A stretch of 64,000 bases of DNA from Bimastos eiseni (lineage: Eukaryota; Annelida; Clitellata; Crassiclitellata; Lumbricidae), in contig OY365822.1 in assembly GCA_959347315.1 (NCBI GenBank), forward strand, positions 11,852,755-11,916,754. Reading direction: 5' to 3'. The position numbers were made by a program, and so were the translations under genes. The stretch's first letter is position 1, and the number at the start of each line of letters is the position of its first letter. Positions 41,872-53,734 of this stretch are shown here, one piece after another. The notes below the pieces were generated by a model, which was not told the DNA's origin, did no database searches, and saw only the letters and a list, made by a program, of their open reading frames with translations.

Positions 41872-42110
41872 CAGAGGTGTAACAAGGTTCTGAAAGGTGG
41901 GGGAAATAATTAATTTATCAAATATTGACCCCCACTTTTTGAATTCCCCAAATTTGAAAAATGGGGGCACAAATTATTTTAACAAAGGTAATCTTAAAAC
42001 GCCATTGGATAAACATAAAAAGAACCGATTTGGGGGGCACATGGGAGGGCACTGAGCAGTAAAACTGGGGGCGGGGCTTTGCCCCCCTGCCCCCGCTTGT
42101 TACAACCCTG
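41872..42110. mobile_element. hAT-like MITE (CAGRGGTGTAACAAG family), second copy
   Basis: Ends CAGAGGTGTAACAAG and CTTGTTACAACCCTG, and body similar to 29047-29302 (GAATTCCCCAAATTTGAAAA, TAAAACTGGGG). The flanking 8-mers do not match well, so the TSD is lost or the flank is rearranged. Confidence 0.78.
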
Positions 42111-42119
42111 GTTGCGATC

Positions 42120-43590
42120 TAAAATCATAAAATTTCTGTTCTTCATTCACTTTGCGGACCGAAGCGGATGGTCCGCGCACCATGGTCTACGGTCGTATAT
42201 GGGTCCCGTATAGTAGGTTTAAATTAGGCCTTCTCAATTTTTTTCCTGACAGCTGTAATCAGAGACAATAGGCCTAAGTCTTGCAATTACATGTTGACTT
42301 ACTGACACCTAGTGAAATTGACCCTCGTGTTATAGCCTATAGGCCTAGTCCGCAACAGCAGCAGCATTGTCAGTCACTGCGCACGCTGCATAACATTACA
42401 TAAACTGGATATTTCCAGCCATTGCACAATGGATTATTTCCACAGGCGATACGTATGCAAGCTGGCATGGAAAAATCAACGGAAAGAAATCGATGGAAGA
42501 GACATTGCTATCTTTCAGATAATATATTGTCAATTTTTTTCAATGATGAATATTATTAATTTATGCCAAGGATTGCCAGCTTTAAAAAACCTAGTCCTTA
42601 TATACAACCAATGATGGTAGAGTCGTAGATGGTAGACTCTATAGATATCTTTGCTACAACTTTGCTTAGATTAGCCTTACAACATAGCCTATTGCTTGAA
42701 TTTACCCAAGTCGGAAAAATGAAAGATCTCGAGGCTCAACACAGGGAGGAGTGGCATCATTGGACATATGAACCTGCCTGAGGGCAGAGAACCAAATAAG
42801 AAGAAGAAGACCCAAGTCGAATTTCCATATACATCACCATATTCTTCATTACTAAGCTTATTATTATTTACTATTATTTATCATTATTTATTGTGATTTC
42901 TTCCTTTTATTCCCACCGTAGCCTACTGAATGCACATGCATTGTCTAGCAACAGTCCAGCTTCTACTGTGAAAGTAGTAGCCTAGTAGTTTCAATTTAGC
43001 GACATTGTGTGATAAAAAAAAGATCACTTGCGTCGTCGTTATTCTTTCTCTAGGCTTGTGGTGAAAGTAAACACTGCTAGACTATTTAACATTATTTTTA
43101 CTCTTGCAGCGAGTAAGCAGCTACAATACGTGGTAAAACTCGTATTATTAATTGCGAGGCCGTATGCTGCATTATTCATGAGGATTCGTACATAATTCAT
43201 AAAGTACTTAAACATTCATGACCCACCGGATCTTTTTCTCGTTCTTTTTTCATGCGATGTGGTGTCGGTGTGCCCATAACATAATGGAAACGGCGGCGAG
43301 TTTTCTCGTAAAACAGCGCAGGTTGTACAGTTTTTAAAAGGATTTAGGTAAGACTACTTTTATTTTTATTTCGTTTAACTCAGCGATTAATTTTAGTCTT
43401 GTTTTAAAGTCGATCCAGGCAATTGTGGAGATGGGACGTTGATCGTTGTAGTTCAGCAGTGTGTGTTTTCCCATGCGGTCGACTTAACTTTCATTCCATT
43501 CGCTCGAAATTATTCGTAGTATAAGTGTCCTATTGTTAAGATTAAATATTAAATAGTTATTTATTTAATTATTTCATGTCAGTTCACTAA
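42120..43590. other. Intergenic or intronic DNA; weak repeat F at 42985-43075; possible 5' exon near 43284
   Basis: No gene recognised. AACATAATGGAAACGGCGGC at 43279-43298 starts a 17-codon frame that stops at 43335, before a good donor (TTTAG then GTAAGA, 43348). It could be a 5' untranslated exon, but there is no other support. Confidence 0.3.
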
Positions 43591-43599
43591 TCAGCAAAG

Positions 43600-43735
43600 A
43601 AGGTTGATCAGTCGAACGGGGATTAACAAATTTTCCGCCTTGGGCGGGAGTTGAATCCGGGCAAATGTGCCGTTTGATTTACGTCCAATAACTTTAAGCC
43701 CTCAACCCTAACCACTGTGCTGCCCTAACCAAGGC
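43600..43735 (-). mobile_element. Possible tRNA-derived SINE (GGCAGCACAGTGGTTAGG type)
   Basis: On the minus strand, GGGCAGCACAGTGGTTAGGG (A-box-like) is followed by GCCCGGATTCAACTCCCGCC (B-box-like) about 60 bp on. A single copy here. Confidence 0.5.
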
Positions 43736-43739
43736 AAGA

Positions 43740-45720
43740 TCATCTTGTTAAGATTATGATGATCAACACTTGAGAAGTATTCTGCTAGTAGGCCCTACAA
43801 GTGCGGATTGTGTATTGAGTTGGTCACATGTTCACGGTCAGAGCGAGGCTACTAAAGTAAACAATTAAACTTATTTACTCAAGTGAAATTAGGAACAATT
43901 TGAAGTTGCTTATTTGGCGTTGTCATGATATGTAGAAGCCAGCTGTGGGCTTAGGTTAAATACCAGTCTTGGAATATGACGTTCAGTTGGCTGTTGAGTT
44001 TCATAATTCTAGAGCAAGCAATTTATACAAGTTATTTTGTGTAAAGGACCTCTTCCACATTTTTTGTGTTTCATATCAACTTATGAAAAGACCTAACAAC
44101 CAACAGCAAATAAATATATAAGCAAGTGATAATTCACAGTTATGAGTATGATTTAGTAGGAACTTTGTAAGAAATGAGTTGTAATTAATTTGTTAGTTAG
44201 TTAGATGCAGAAAATAATTAATTGCCTGTAAACAGAGCTAAACTATGGTAGAGCATAAGCATGGAATGTTGGCTATATCATTGTGGCCCTAAAAGTAAAT
44301 GTTCATAAAAGATGACGTTCCTCCATTCGAACAGTTGATCCTGTTGGCCGATATTGGTCTATTCAAAGCAATACTGGAGAACCCAGGTCATGTCGCACCA
44401 GTTCTTTCCTCCAATAAAGGCGGCCTTCCACTCCCTACGTCCACGCCCACATGATGTGACATTCCACAGACAGACAATCTAGCACGAAAATCCTTTTTAA
44501 TGAGAATGTTGTATTATTAAATGTATTGCTATTTAAAATAAGATCTGCTAATCCCCACAACTGCATGAATGTTGCAGACAATCTAGAGCGATAATCCTTT
44601 TTTATTTGTTTAATTAGAATGCTGTTCTTTTAAATGTATTGTACACCAGAGTGCGGCTATGCAGTTGGTTCAATAAAGAATATACTTACTTACTTATAGA
44701 CGAAATTTTTATATACTTGTCCACATTATTATTGCATATTTTATTTGACATGGTTTTGCTGTCAAATATGTAATTACGGCTAGCTTGATTGTTTGACATT
44801 ATTGGTACTTTTACAATTGCCCATTGACATAATTACATGTGTTGTTTGTGAGGGGCCCTTGTAGCAGTATGCTCCATTACGGTGCCTATAAATTGTCTTT
44901 ATTATTATATGTTATTATGTGACAGTTATTGTGACTCAATGATGCTGTATCAAGATATTTAAAAAATGTGTCCCTTTAAGTGCTCTTTTTGAGTTTCTTT
45001 TTGAATTATTCTAAGTTATCTAAAATTTGTTATATACAATTGTATATAACTATTTTATTTCTTCTTGTCTGTTAAGTTGTGCCTTATTTACTAGATAAAA
45101 TCATTGACCTTAGTCCTCTCCGTCTAACTACCAGGGGTAAAGAGGGTGGCCTCGTCTACAGGACCTTCTTGGTGATTATCCTCCCTATTGATCTTATTTG
45201 AATATTTTCTTTTGCTTCTACTTGTCTGTAAGTTGAGGTAAATTAAAAGAAAATGTCATTGTATAAATTATTATTTGGAAATCAAGAAAATGATCTTATT
45301 CTGATTACATAGTATGCTTTAGAATATGTTAACAGACACTAATGTGTTTAGAATGCTTTTAGACTGGACACATAGCAGACCTTACCGTTGGACATTTTAA
45401 ATTTGGTGTATTCCTTAAAAGTCTCCAAGACGCCTGCAGGCATTCAGAGGTTTATTTTTTACGACTATATAAATTTAGATTGCCTGGGAAGTAGGCATTT
45501 CAACTCTTCCCAGCATTTACTAGTCTCCAGGCGGTATGAGAAGGAGCTCCATTAAGTCCCATCTTTTGTTTGAAGTGGAATAATGGGCAGACCGTGAGGA
45601 GGCTGTAAAAAGACTCTGACGTCTCGTCCTTAATGTCCTTTTCCGAGGGATATCTGCCATTCCAAGCATAAATTTCTGAGTTTCTTGCCTGTCTCTAAAT
45701 GGACCGTGCATTAATCATAA
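43740..45720. other. AT-rich DNA; (CTTA)n-tailed element end at 44640-44700
   Basis: GTTCAATAAAGAATATACTT followed by ACTTACTTA is also found at 50240-50275 and, reversed, at 49093-49125, so it is the 3' end of a retroposed family. The rest holds no recognisable gene; a 63-codon frame at 45520-45711 has no motif. Confidence 0.45.
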
Positions 45721-45727
45721 AGTACAA

Positions 45728-45962
45728 ACTTCTGAATTTGAAAGCCAAGTGTAGGGCACCAGCTTATTCATTTAGTCAGTGTGGTGTTTCAAAAGGAGGT
45801 TGAGTTTGGTCGTCTGAGGATCAGAGTAGCAGTTATAGTGGGTGTCGTTTGTGTCTTAAGGGCAGTTCTTAGTCTTGTGTTTTTGTCAGGTCTGAAGAAC
45901 TTCTTAACAGTGATCTTGAAATGGTGCTATATAAATGTATACTGCTATTACAGTTATGATTA
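45728..45962 (+). repeat. GCGCTATATAAA-family repeat copy
   Basis: GAAAGCCAAGTGTAGGGCAC, CAGCTTATTCA, AGAACTTCTTAACAGTGATC and GGTGCTATATAAATGTATAC. Confidence 0.65.
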
Positions 45963-45969
45963 GCTCTTC

Positions 45970-47058
45970 TTGCTCACTGCGCTGGTTTCCTGTAGAATTC
46001 AGAATATAAAATTTCACGAGTTCTCCTATCTGCCTCTAGTTTCCCCGTGTTTCCTGACCCACAGTTTTCGATCTTTGTATTTGAGTTTCATTTGGTTGAG
46101 CCTCGATTTAGCACTGTCATGACTCTCATGCATTCCATGTTGCTGCCTCTAGGGATTGAATTTGCCTACCAATGTTTATCCAGTGTTGAACCCATCTTAC
46201 TCTCTCCCAAGAAATGCTTCAAAACTCACTATTTCTCTCATTGGACGTCAAACATCTGGTGGATATCTAACTGACTTCCTCAGGGAACTGACTAATTATG
46301 CTCCAATTATTATTTCCGTGTGACTTTGAACACAATAAAATTTGGTGTAATTATAATTATAATAACGAGTTATGGAGAGGAAAGTTATGCCATGGCTGTG
46401 GTATTGAGGTGATATAATGTTGTTTGTGAACTTTGGCAGCTGTGAGATATTTCAATTGCCAAGATTAGGGATGAACCGAAACTCGGCTCGGAAACTAGGC
46501 TCGGCCGAGTTATGAGTACTCAGCATAAACTCGGACTTGGACAGCAACGGGTCCGAGTTTTAATGAAAATTGGCTTTCCAGTTTTCTGTTTTGAAAATGA
46601 AAATCGTTTTTTTTATTTACAAAATGGATTGCCCTCGTTTGGATCCACTGTTGCTGAGCAATGAGCATTTCCAATTCAAAGTTATTCATTTTAATTTGTG
46701 TTATCTAAGAAACTGATGTATTGTAGTTTTATACATATTTGCTACACATATAAATAATAATAATTATTATATATATATATATATATATATATAAAGATGT
46801 AAGGAAATATATATAAGGGAGGACATAACATCAAAAATTTTGGACTTGCATTAAAGGGAACAATGGACTTGACAAAACTAATGACCAAGGACAAAGGAGA
46901 TAATTTATTCGAACCTATGGCCGCTAAGTAGCTGACATCAGGAGATCATGATGATGACGATGATAATAATAATAGTTAATAATTTTCCTTTAATTTCAAA
47001 CTGAGAGACCGCACGAAACACTTGAAAACTGTTTGTGATTTTCTGTTGTCACTCTGAC
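45970..47058. other. DNA without gene; possible hAT terminus at 46466; (AT)n at 46770-46795
   Basis: TAGGGATGAACCGAAACTCG at 46466, then CTCGGCCGAGTT, looks like a hAT left end, but no right end was found. The remainder is AT-rich. Confidence 0.4.
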
Positions 47059-47066
47059 CTAGTGAC

Positions 47067-47474
47067 CAGTGTTCCTTCCCTCTAAGCTGTGTGCATGTGC
47101 GTGTTCACACGGGCTGTGGGGCCAGCGCACTTAAGTATTTTGTGTGTGCATACAAATATCTGTGCAAAAATAACTAATAGCGATTTTCTGAATGAAGCTA
47201 CATAAATCGAGTTTCTATGCCGGCTGTGGCCTACCTTTCTCCAGAAAATTTGGTTACTAGGCTGATACGTTCCCTAATAAATCTTAGACAAGGGAATTTT
47301 CTTAGGCTATCAGAACTTATCAGTGTATCACCATACGCTTTGAGATTATGGTCTTAATTTAACCATTATCGCATTCTGCTCGAACCTGCGCACAAAAGTG
47401 TGAACCATTTATAAAGTGTCGCGCACACCAAGTTTCATGCGCACACTATCTCCAAACAATTAGAGGGAACACTG
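47067..47474. mobile_element. hAT-like element with CAGTGTTCCCTCTAA ends, TSD CTWGTGAC
   Basis: It begins CAGTGTTCCTTCCCTCTAAG and ends TTAGAGGGAACACTG, inverted except for four extra bases at the left. The flanks CTAGTGAC and CTTGTGAC match at 7 of 8. CAGTGTTCCCTCTAA is a familiar hAT-type terminus. The GCGCACA words inside are mirrored. 408 bp, non-coding. Confidence 0.86.
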
Positions 47475-47489
47475 CTTGTGACCTACTTT

Positions 47490-47960
47490 TGTTTTGGCAT
47501 ATTCTGTTTTGACCTGTGATATTTACAGTTGCAGACTGCCTCCTTTGTAATCATTATGATCTGACCCAGTTTATCCTTTACTCTCGTTTTAACTGACCTA
47601 CATATCTGTCTCCTGTATGAACCATTACTCACACCAACAACTACTGGACTAATCAGTGGACAATTTGGCTCTCATTGTGCAATTGTCCAACTCCCACACA
47701 GTGTGCAAGATATGAAGAAAAAATAAACAGGTGCCAAGGCTATGCTGGATTGATAATAAATTATATTTTAGGGCATAACATAATTTAGACTGAGACTAAC
47801 CAAGATGGAGATAGTTTATTCTTACTCATCGTCATCAAATGGCCTTGAATTTCACCATCCAGTTTTGTGTGTTTAGACGGTTATCTAAATGTTATTTTGG
47901 TCTATAATTATGACACTTTTAACACAAAGACTATGGATCCAACTCTCTCCTTCAACTCGA
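47490..47960. other. DNA without recognisable features
   Basis: AT-rich, no repeat family or exon recognised. Confidence 0.4.
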
Positions 47961-47964
47961 TCCT

Positions 47965-48100
47965 CCTTATTAACGGGCGAGCCAAGTGGCTCTTTTCGTT
48001 TTCTCAAGACCACTCTAGGTCTGTTGCACTGAGAGTGCCTCTGATTGTTATGCACTGTGAGAGGCGCTATATAAATTCATAGATACAATACAATACATAC
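47965..48100 (+). repeat. GCGCTATATAAA-family repeat copy with (ATACA)n tail
   Basis: TTAACGGGCGAGCCAAGTGG, GAGAGTGCCTCTGATTGTTA, GAGAGGCGCTATATAAATTC then ATACAATACAATAC. Confidence 0.65.
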
Positions 48101-48263
48101 CATATGTTTCAACTTGCTCATCGATTGAGCATAGTCCGACTTCTGGTTCCTCTCACATATCTATCAGATTTCTTAATTGGTTTCCCTTCAACAGATCATG
48201 ATTTCACATTGCTTCATTTGAACAGAGCGTATGAACTGATGTGTTATGAAATGATGTATCGTA

Positions 48264-48490
48264 TCATATCTGACGATTTATATAGCGCTTCTTATAGTAC
48301 TAGCTATTCAGAAGCGCCCTCAGCATGACAGCCCGGAGGAAATAAAGAAGTCTTCAGGCAACGAAGGGATGAGGGTGGGAGCCCGATTAAAAGCTTGCTG
48401 TGGATAATGGGGGCAGGTCATTCCACATAGAAGGGCCCACAATGGCAAAGGCATGGTGTTGAGTTATAGCAGTCCTTGATGTGTAATGAA
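48264..48490 (-). repeat. TATATAGCGC-family repeat copy with TGATGTGTTATGAAT tail repeats (48480-48640)
   Basis: GATTTATATAGCGCTTCTTA, TATTCAGAAGCGCCCTCAGC and CATTCCACATAGAAGGGCCC. It is followed by about eight diverged copies of a 16-17-bp ATGAATTGATGTGTT unit. Confidence 0.65.
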
Positions 48491-48982
48491 TTGATGTGTT
48501 ATGAATTGATGCATTATGAATTGATGTGTTCATTGTGTTATGAACTGATTTGTTATGAATGAATGTTTAGGAGTATCCGTTATAAAATGATGTTACGAAT
48601 TGATGTGTTATGAATTGATATGATTTGAATTGATGCCTTATGATGCGCCGTGCATACAATGATACAAGGCCTGCTCCACAGAAGTAACTAGAATAGTTCC
48701 TGTCTCATTCATTGTTATCTGATACAATAAATGAGGTAATACAACAATCAGTATAAACTGCATCCAGATATCCTAAAAGCTCCAGACTATTATATTAGTG
48801 ATTACGACAAAATCGTTCCATTTCTGTGGATTAGCTATATTTTCCTGTGGTGGCAATCATGCCTAATGTTGACATTATGTGCATGATCTTTAATATTCAC
48901 AGACTTCTGTTATAAGATAGGGTGAAACAAAGAACACAGAAAGCTCAATGGTCTTGTTCAACCGTGTTGGTTTTGACCTACA

Positions 48983-49629
48983 CAAGGGCAGAGACTTAGG
49001 GGTGACAGAAGGGGATGGTCCCCTCCAAAATTTCAGGTGGAGGGGATGGAGCTGCTTATATCTCCCAAATATTTCATGAATTTTGTATATTTATAAGTAA
49101 GTAAGTAAGAATATTCTTTACTAGACTACCAGCAAAAGCAGAGTAGCTTACAGAAGGTATAAATAATAGCATCGATTTTAAACAAGGTCATATAGCATTC
49201 ACATAATGAAAGTAATTTTGGCAAGTACACGAACCCTGGCCATCAACAGTAGCTGCAAACAGACCAAATGGGTCAGCAACAAGACTCTTAACAAATCAGC
49301 CTTTTAGTTTTGGGTATAAATGATAGCATCGATTTTAAACAAGGTTGTATAACATTCACATAATGAAAGAACTAGTCTTGGCAAATGTACCAACTGTAAC
49401 CATCAACAGTAACTGCAAACTGAGCGTTTCCACTGTTCAAGGTCAAAGTCTAAGGTCCAGCACAATGACCACTAGACCATTGTGCACCCTGATAGACTGT
49501 TAAGGCATTCTTATGAAAGAAGGTACTTGCTTACTTACTTACTTCTTTTTTGTTGCATTCATGTGTTTAATGATTGACATTTTTTGGACCTGTCCCCCCC
49601 CCAATCCGAGGACTAAGTCTGCGCCTATG
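48983..49629. mobile_element. hAT-like element (family H) with perfect TSD GACCTACA, split by a retroposed insertion
   Basis: The ends CAAGGGCAGAGACTTAG and (reversed) CATAGGCGCAGACTTAG match at 13 of 17. GACCTACA stands at 48975-48982 and 49630-49637. The arms (48983-49090 and about 49549-49629) match 26545-26814 in reverse. The middle is a separate insertion. Confidence 0.83.
49093..49548. mobile_element. Retroposed insertion with (TAAG)n/(CTTA)n borders and a ~105-bp internal duplication
   Basis: Left border AAGTAAGTAAGTAAGAATAT, right border CTTGCTTACTTACTTAC. TAGCATCGATTTTAAACAAG occurs twice (49165 and 49327) within a ~105-bp direct repeat. A tRNA-like minus-strand segment, GGTGCACAATGGTCTAGTGG, lies at about 49470-49489 and is shared with 51476. 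Confidence 0.65.
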
Positions 49630-49639
49630 GACCTACACT

Positions 49640-51390
49640 TTAAATGGACTTCCGGCTGACTAGAGACACTCCTTGCACCTGTTAAGGGTGCTTGAAGCTA
49701 ATCTGTTCTTGGCAAGGCGGGGGGAATGCTACTAAGAATAAATGTTTCCCTATGTAAATATTGACTGCTGAATAAACTGCTTGAGTAAATGAAACTGGGC
49801 ACTTTTATTGTCATTGTCGAACTTGTATGAGCAATAAATGTTCATCTGTGAATTGGAGATGACTTCCTCTCATTGCTATTAATTAGTTTCTTTCATCTTC
49901 CCCCATCTAAGGAATAGTCATCCAAATTATTTTATTGTATTTAAGAGGGTGAATGCTACATAATGTTGGGACTCTTTTATGATTAAATTGCTGTTGTAGC
50001 TTTGATGGAGTTAATTGGCTTCAAGTATAGTTTTGTCACAGTGGCTAACTTTTTAGGTAGTCTTCGTTTATTATTTGTCAAACTTTCAGACCACAGAATG
50101 ATGACAAATACTGCATGAACAGATGATCACAAGTTAATACTGTGATTTGGACTGTCTGTTGAGTAATTGCTTGTTATGATTCTTTTGTCAGTGTTTGATT
50201 GTTCATATAATTGTGATGTGCCCGCCGTGCATTTGCAAGCGGTTCAATAAAGTACATACTTACTTACTTATACGGGAGTCTAGTTTAACTGTGTGATAGC
50301 AACACAAGGCGCTCATCACGTTCCACATATTATTTAACTGATGCCGCTTCCTAGTGATTGGGAGGACTAGTCAACTTTACAGGGGTAGCAGGTATCAAGC
50401 TACTTTCATACTGTTCTTCACGGCAGTACGTTATTCATTACTCTGTGCCCTGCCCCATTCAGAATGGACTTGCAACAACTGCTGTGTTTATTTGCCTTAC
50501 ACGGAACTGGTGTTCTCTCATTTGCCTTGCCAAGCTCTACCGCATTACGTAGTGCAGATTACTTGGAAGAGAGTCCAACTTGATAGGACTCCTGTATACT
50601 TCCTGTATGTGCATGGCGAATACCGGCTTCCCGATTAAACCCATATCACTTGCCTGTTCTGCCAGTTGTTATCTATGCAAGCGATTCCAACGAAGGCAAT
50701 GTCGCCACTCGTTTTCTACGTTCGATAACTTTCATGCAGGTAAAAAGGTGGGCATATCTGTTTGCCAGCGAGCTGACTCATTCATTGTGCAGTCCTCTCG
50801 TGGGCCAGCCATTGTTATCGTGAATGTTGCAAGTAAAGTTTTGTAATAGACATTACTCAGTCAAGTGACTTTGTGTGTCACTGGCGAAATTGATCTGCAG
50901 AGTTGAGCGTTCGTTTTCATTCGTCGCTCTTTCCGTCATTTCATTCTTTTTCTGAGAAATCTGGTTTTAGAATTAATTAGCAAAGATTGGAAATTTTGAG
51001 GTTGTGATTTAAGAGTGTGATGCTATACTAGGCCGGTACACTACATTTTTTTTGCTTGACTGGTACACACGATTTGTAGCTGAAAGCCTATACTGCATAA
51101 TACCGTTGTTCTTTTTGGAAATTGTACTTTCCCAGTCTATGGTACTTATGTTATGAAGGTCAGTAAATTGTTTCATTGATCTGATATATTTTTTCTTGTC
51201 AGTTGTGATAATAGGGTTGGTCTGATTGAGGTTGATATTTCTAGTTAAAGGACGCAGATCAAATTGGTATTTAGCCTCTAAGGGCAGCCACGAGAGTGAC
51301 ATTAGCTGCTCTAGATGACAGTGTATTCTGGATTCCTTGCGTAATTTTAACGTTATTGGTCTAATTGAATAGGTTTCTTGGGAATTATTT
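49640..51390. other. DNA without recognisable gene; (CTTA)n-tailed 3' end at 50219-50275
   Basis: GCGGTTCAATAAAGTACATA then CTTACTTACTTA is the same 3' end as at 44640. Frames of 88-94 codons at 50354-50846 lack domains and plausible splicing. Confidence 0.4.
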
Positions 51391-51392
51391 TG

Positions 51393-51560
51393 GTAAGTAA
51401 GTAAGTAAGTATCTTCCTTAATAGGAATGCCTGCAATAGCACAGCACGTACATATACAGATTAATAGTCTATCAGGGTGCACAATGGTCTAGTGGTCATT
51501 GTGCTGGACCTTAGACCCGAGAGATTGGGGGTTCAAATACCGAGTTAGCGCAGAATTAAT
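51393..51560 (+). mobile_element. tRNA-like SINE (family E) next to (TAAG)n
   Basis: GGTGCACAATGGTCTAGTGG, then TCATTGTGCTGGACC and GGGGGTTCAAATACC, make an A box and a B box at tRNA spacing. (AAGT)n lies on its left. The acceptor stem does not pair well, so this is not a functional tRNA gene. Confidence 0.68.
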
Positions 51561-51839
51561 TTTAGATTACAGCTCTGCGGGCACCCTTTTGGACTCGGAT
51601 ATAATGACAACAGGTATTGTTGTTTATTATTTAATCACACTGACACAGCGCAGTATACGGATGATTACTAGTTTCCCAAGAAACCTATTCAATACAGGAG
51701 TTGAATTTAACTGTATGGCAGGCAGGCTGTCTTGCTGCTCACTTTTACCAATGCCACCTAGCGAATGAAAGGTTGAGTGGACCTTTGGGAGGGTGGCGCT
51801 GTTGCTGGGAAGATTTAGTGACAAGGTAGATGTTGCTTG

Positions 51840-51955
51840 TTGCAGTTTGATGACACTATGTGATAACAGAGATCATTAGCGTCGCCCTCCTCCTTTATCC
51901 TGGCTTGGGACTGGCACTGGCCGAGTACTGCCAGTGGTGGAGTTACAAGGGAGAG
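51840..51955 (+). repeat. Dispersed repeat F copy
   Basis: CAGTTTGATGACACTATGTG, CATTAGCGTCGCCCTCCTCC, TGGCTTGGGACTGGCACTGG, CAGTGGTGGAGTT. Confidence 0.72.
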
Positions 51956-51959
51956 GAAT

Positions 51960-52410
51960 GGTACATGGTGAATTTATTGGTGACTGATGAGGCTAAGCAA
52001 TGACGTCATTGGTACTTCGTTCGCATGGTTACCTATCATGGCTTGTACTTTTCTCCTTCAACGATTCAAGTGCAGTTGTTGCTACTTGTTGAGGCTGTCG
52101 GTTGAATCACTAATACGATTGGATTGACTGATTTGAATAAAACACAGGACAAATGAATCAACGCACAGAGATAGCAGATTACCAAGGTCAACATGTCTCA
52201 GGCGAAAACTAAGCCAGGCATGACATGAATTAAGGTCCGTGCAGCCAGCCGCTTATCCAGAACTGGTACTAGGAGTCAAGTTAAAATTAGCAATTTGTGG
52301 ACGCCGATCATCATCATCAGTTCCGGATGCCTGCCATTTGGCGGCGATGGGTAGGAATGAATCAATGTTCTAACTTCTCTGTCATTTGTCAAGTCCGGTT
52401 CATTCTGAAA
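51960..52410. other. DNA without recognisable features
   Basis: No repeat family or exon seen. Confidence 0.35.
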
Positions 52411-52411
52411 A

Positions 52412-52786
52412 TTAATTAATTCTGAGAATTTATATAGCGCCCTTGAAACCTACCCAGGAGCGCTCCCAGCCCAGACTTGAGCTGTGTACTTATAAAACCT
52501 TTTGGGTTGATCAGGTGCGAGGCTCACATATATGGAGCGGCTGCTGACTTGCTGAGAGAAAAGGATAGGAAGAGCAGGGAGACAGTCAGAAAGGGGTAGG
52601 GGATCAAAAACATGAAATTGGAAGAAGAAGGGTCTGAGGGGAGAAGAAAGAGACAGAGGACGAGAAGAGAGATTCTTAACAACTTATAAGAAATAAAATG
52701 TCAGAGAAAAAGACTCTTACATCAAGAATGACGAACGCAGCTTTAGTGGGAGATCGTTCCAGATGGAGGGACCTACAACTGGGAAT
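52412..52786 (-). repeat. TATATAGCGC-family repeat copy, cut by a hAT insertion
   Basis: AATTTATATAGCGCCCTTGA, AGGAGCGCTCCCAGCCCAGA and TTCCAGATGGAGGGACCTAC. It ends exactly where the hAT element at 52787 begins. Confidence 0.7.
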
Positions 52787-53190
52787 TAGGGCATAACCGA
52801 GCAGACAATTTCCACCTAGTAACGAATTCGAGTATTTGGATGCACTATTTGCCGGATCCGGGTACGAATCGAACAGTAGTGACAACTCTGGTCTGGCAAG
52901 TACCATCTGCAGGCAAAGCTTAAAATTTTAGACTTTCGCTGTTTCGCTTAATGAAGTATTAGCAAAATAAATCTTTATCATACAGTTTATGCCTGTAATA
53001 ATAACTAAAAATTTAAAGCTGCATAGCTTTAAATTTTTAATTTTCATCTTTAGATTGTCAAATGTTTATAAAAAAATTACCGAATTTTTATTTTTAACTA
53101 TTTGTGTGTCTAATATTTGCCGAGGAGAATACTTCCTGTTAGTCCCGAAATACGAGATATTCGGCCGAGGCGATTTCCGGTTATGCCCTA
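52787..53190. mobile_element. hAT-like element with TAGGGCATAACCG ends, TSD CTGGKAAT
   Basis: Ends TAGGGCATAACCG and CGGTTATGCCCTA are perfect 13-bp inverted repeats. The flanks CTGGGAAT and CTGGTAAT match at 7 of 8. The subterminal GCCGAGGCGATTTCCGGT is shared with 58193-58449. 404 bp. Confidence 0.86.
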
Positions 53191-53199
53191 CTGGTAATG

Positions 53200-53726
53200 C
53201 CTACTAAAAGCAGTTAGTTATAGTCCAACACAACGTTCAATGTTAATTTATATTGACTGTCCAGTGTAGTCTTCATCTGCCGTTGTTTCTTTATCACTTG
53301 AACTGCCAATACAAAGATCACGGATTTGATTCTTGTCCAGGAAGTTAAATATACGTAATATGCTTATGAAATGAATTCTGCTATGTAGGAAGATGTATGA
53401 TTTCTTCAGTTCAAGGTTCAGCTATTTCATTTTTTTGTCTCTTATTTTATACGCTCTCAAGCGAAAGCTTCCACGTAATACACCAACCAAGAATAGCTAC
53501 CGTAAAGTAAACTGAGTGGTGATCAGTTTAACTATTGAGTAGCAGCACGGGTCTGGCGCTGTGATCTTGGTTCTGTCTGGACCTATGTGAGGGAGCTTTG
53601 CTGCCTTGTTTCAGCTTCAGCTGGCCGTCGAGCTCTTCCTTCTTCTGGTGATGAGCTTCTGGTGCCACATGCAAGCACCTCGACCAGGCAGCAAGGCACC
53701 TTCTCAGTTATTAGTCCTTCCATATA
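53200..53726. other. DNA without recognisable gene
   Basis: No convincing exon. A 104-codon frame at 53587-53901 runs through the adjoining MITE and is not credible. Confidence 0.4.
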
Positions 53727-53734
53727 CCTGGAAC

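Noticed and set aside
46466..46565. Possible hAT left end TAGGGATGAACCG
   Set aside because: No matching right end or target duplication was found downstream, so it may be a truncated relic.
51476..51545. Possible functional tRNA gene
   Set aside because: A and B boxes are present, but the acceptor stem does not pair and a sister copy exists at 49470. It is a SINE-type tRNA relic.
49470..51545. Inverted pair of tRNA-like segments as one large element
   Set aside because: The two family E copies are opposite in orientation and 2 kb apart, but one is nested in a hAT element with its own target duplication, so they are independent insertions.
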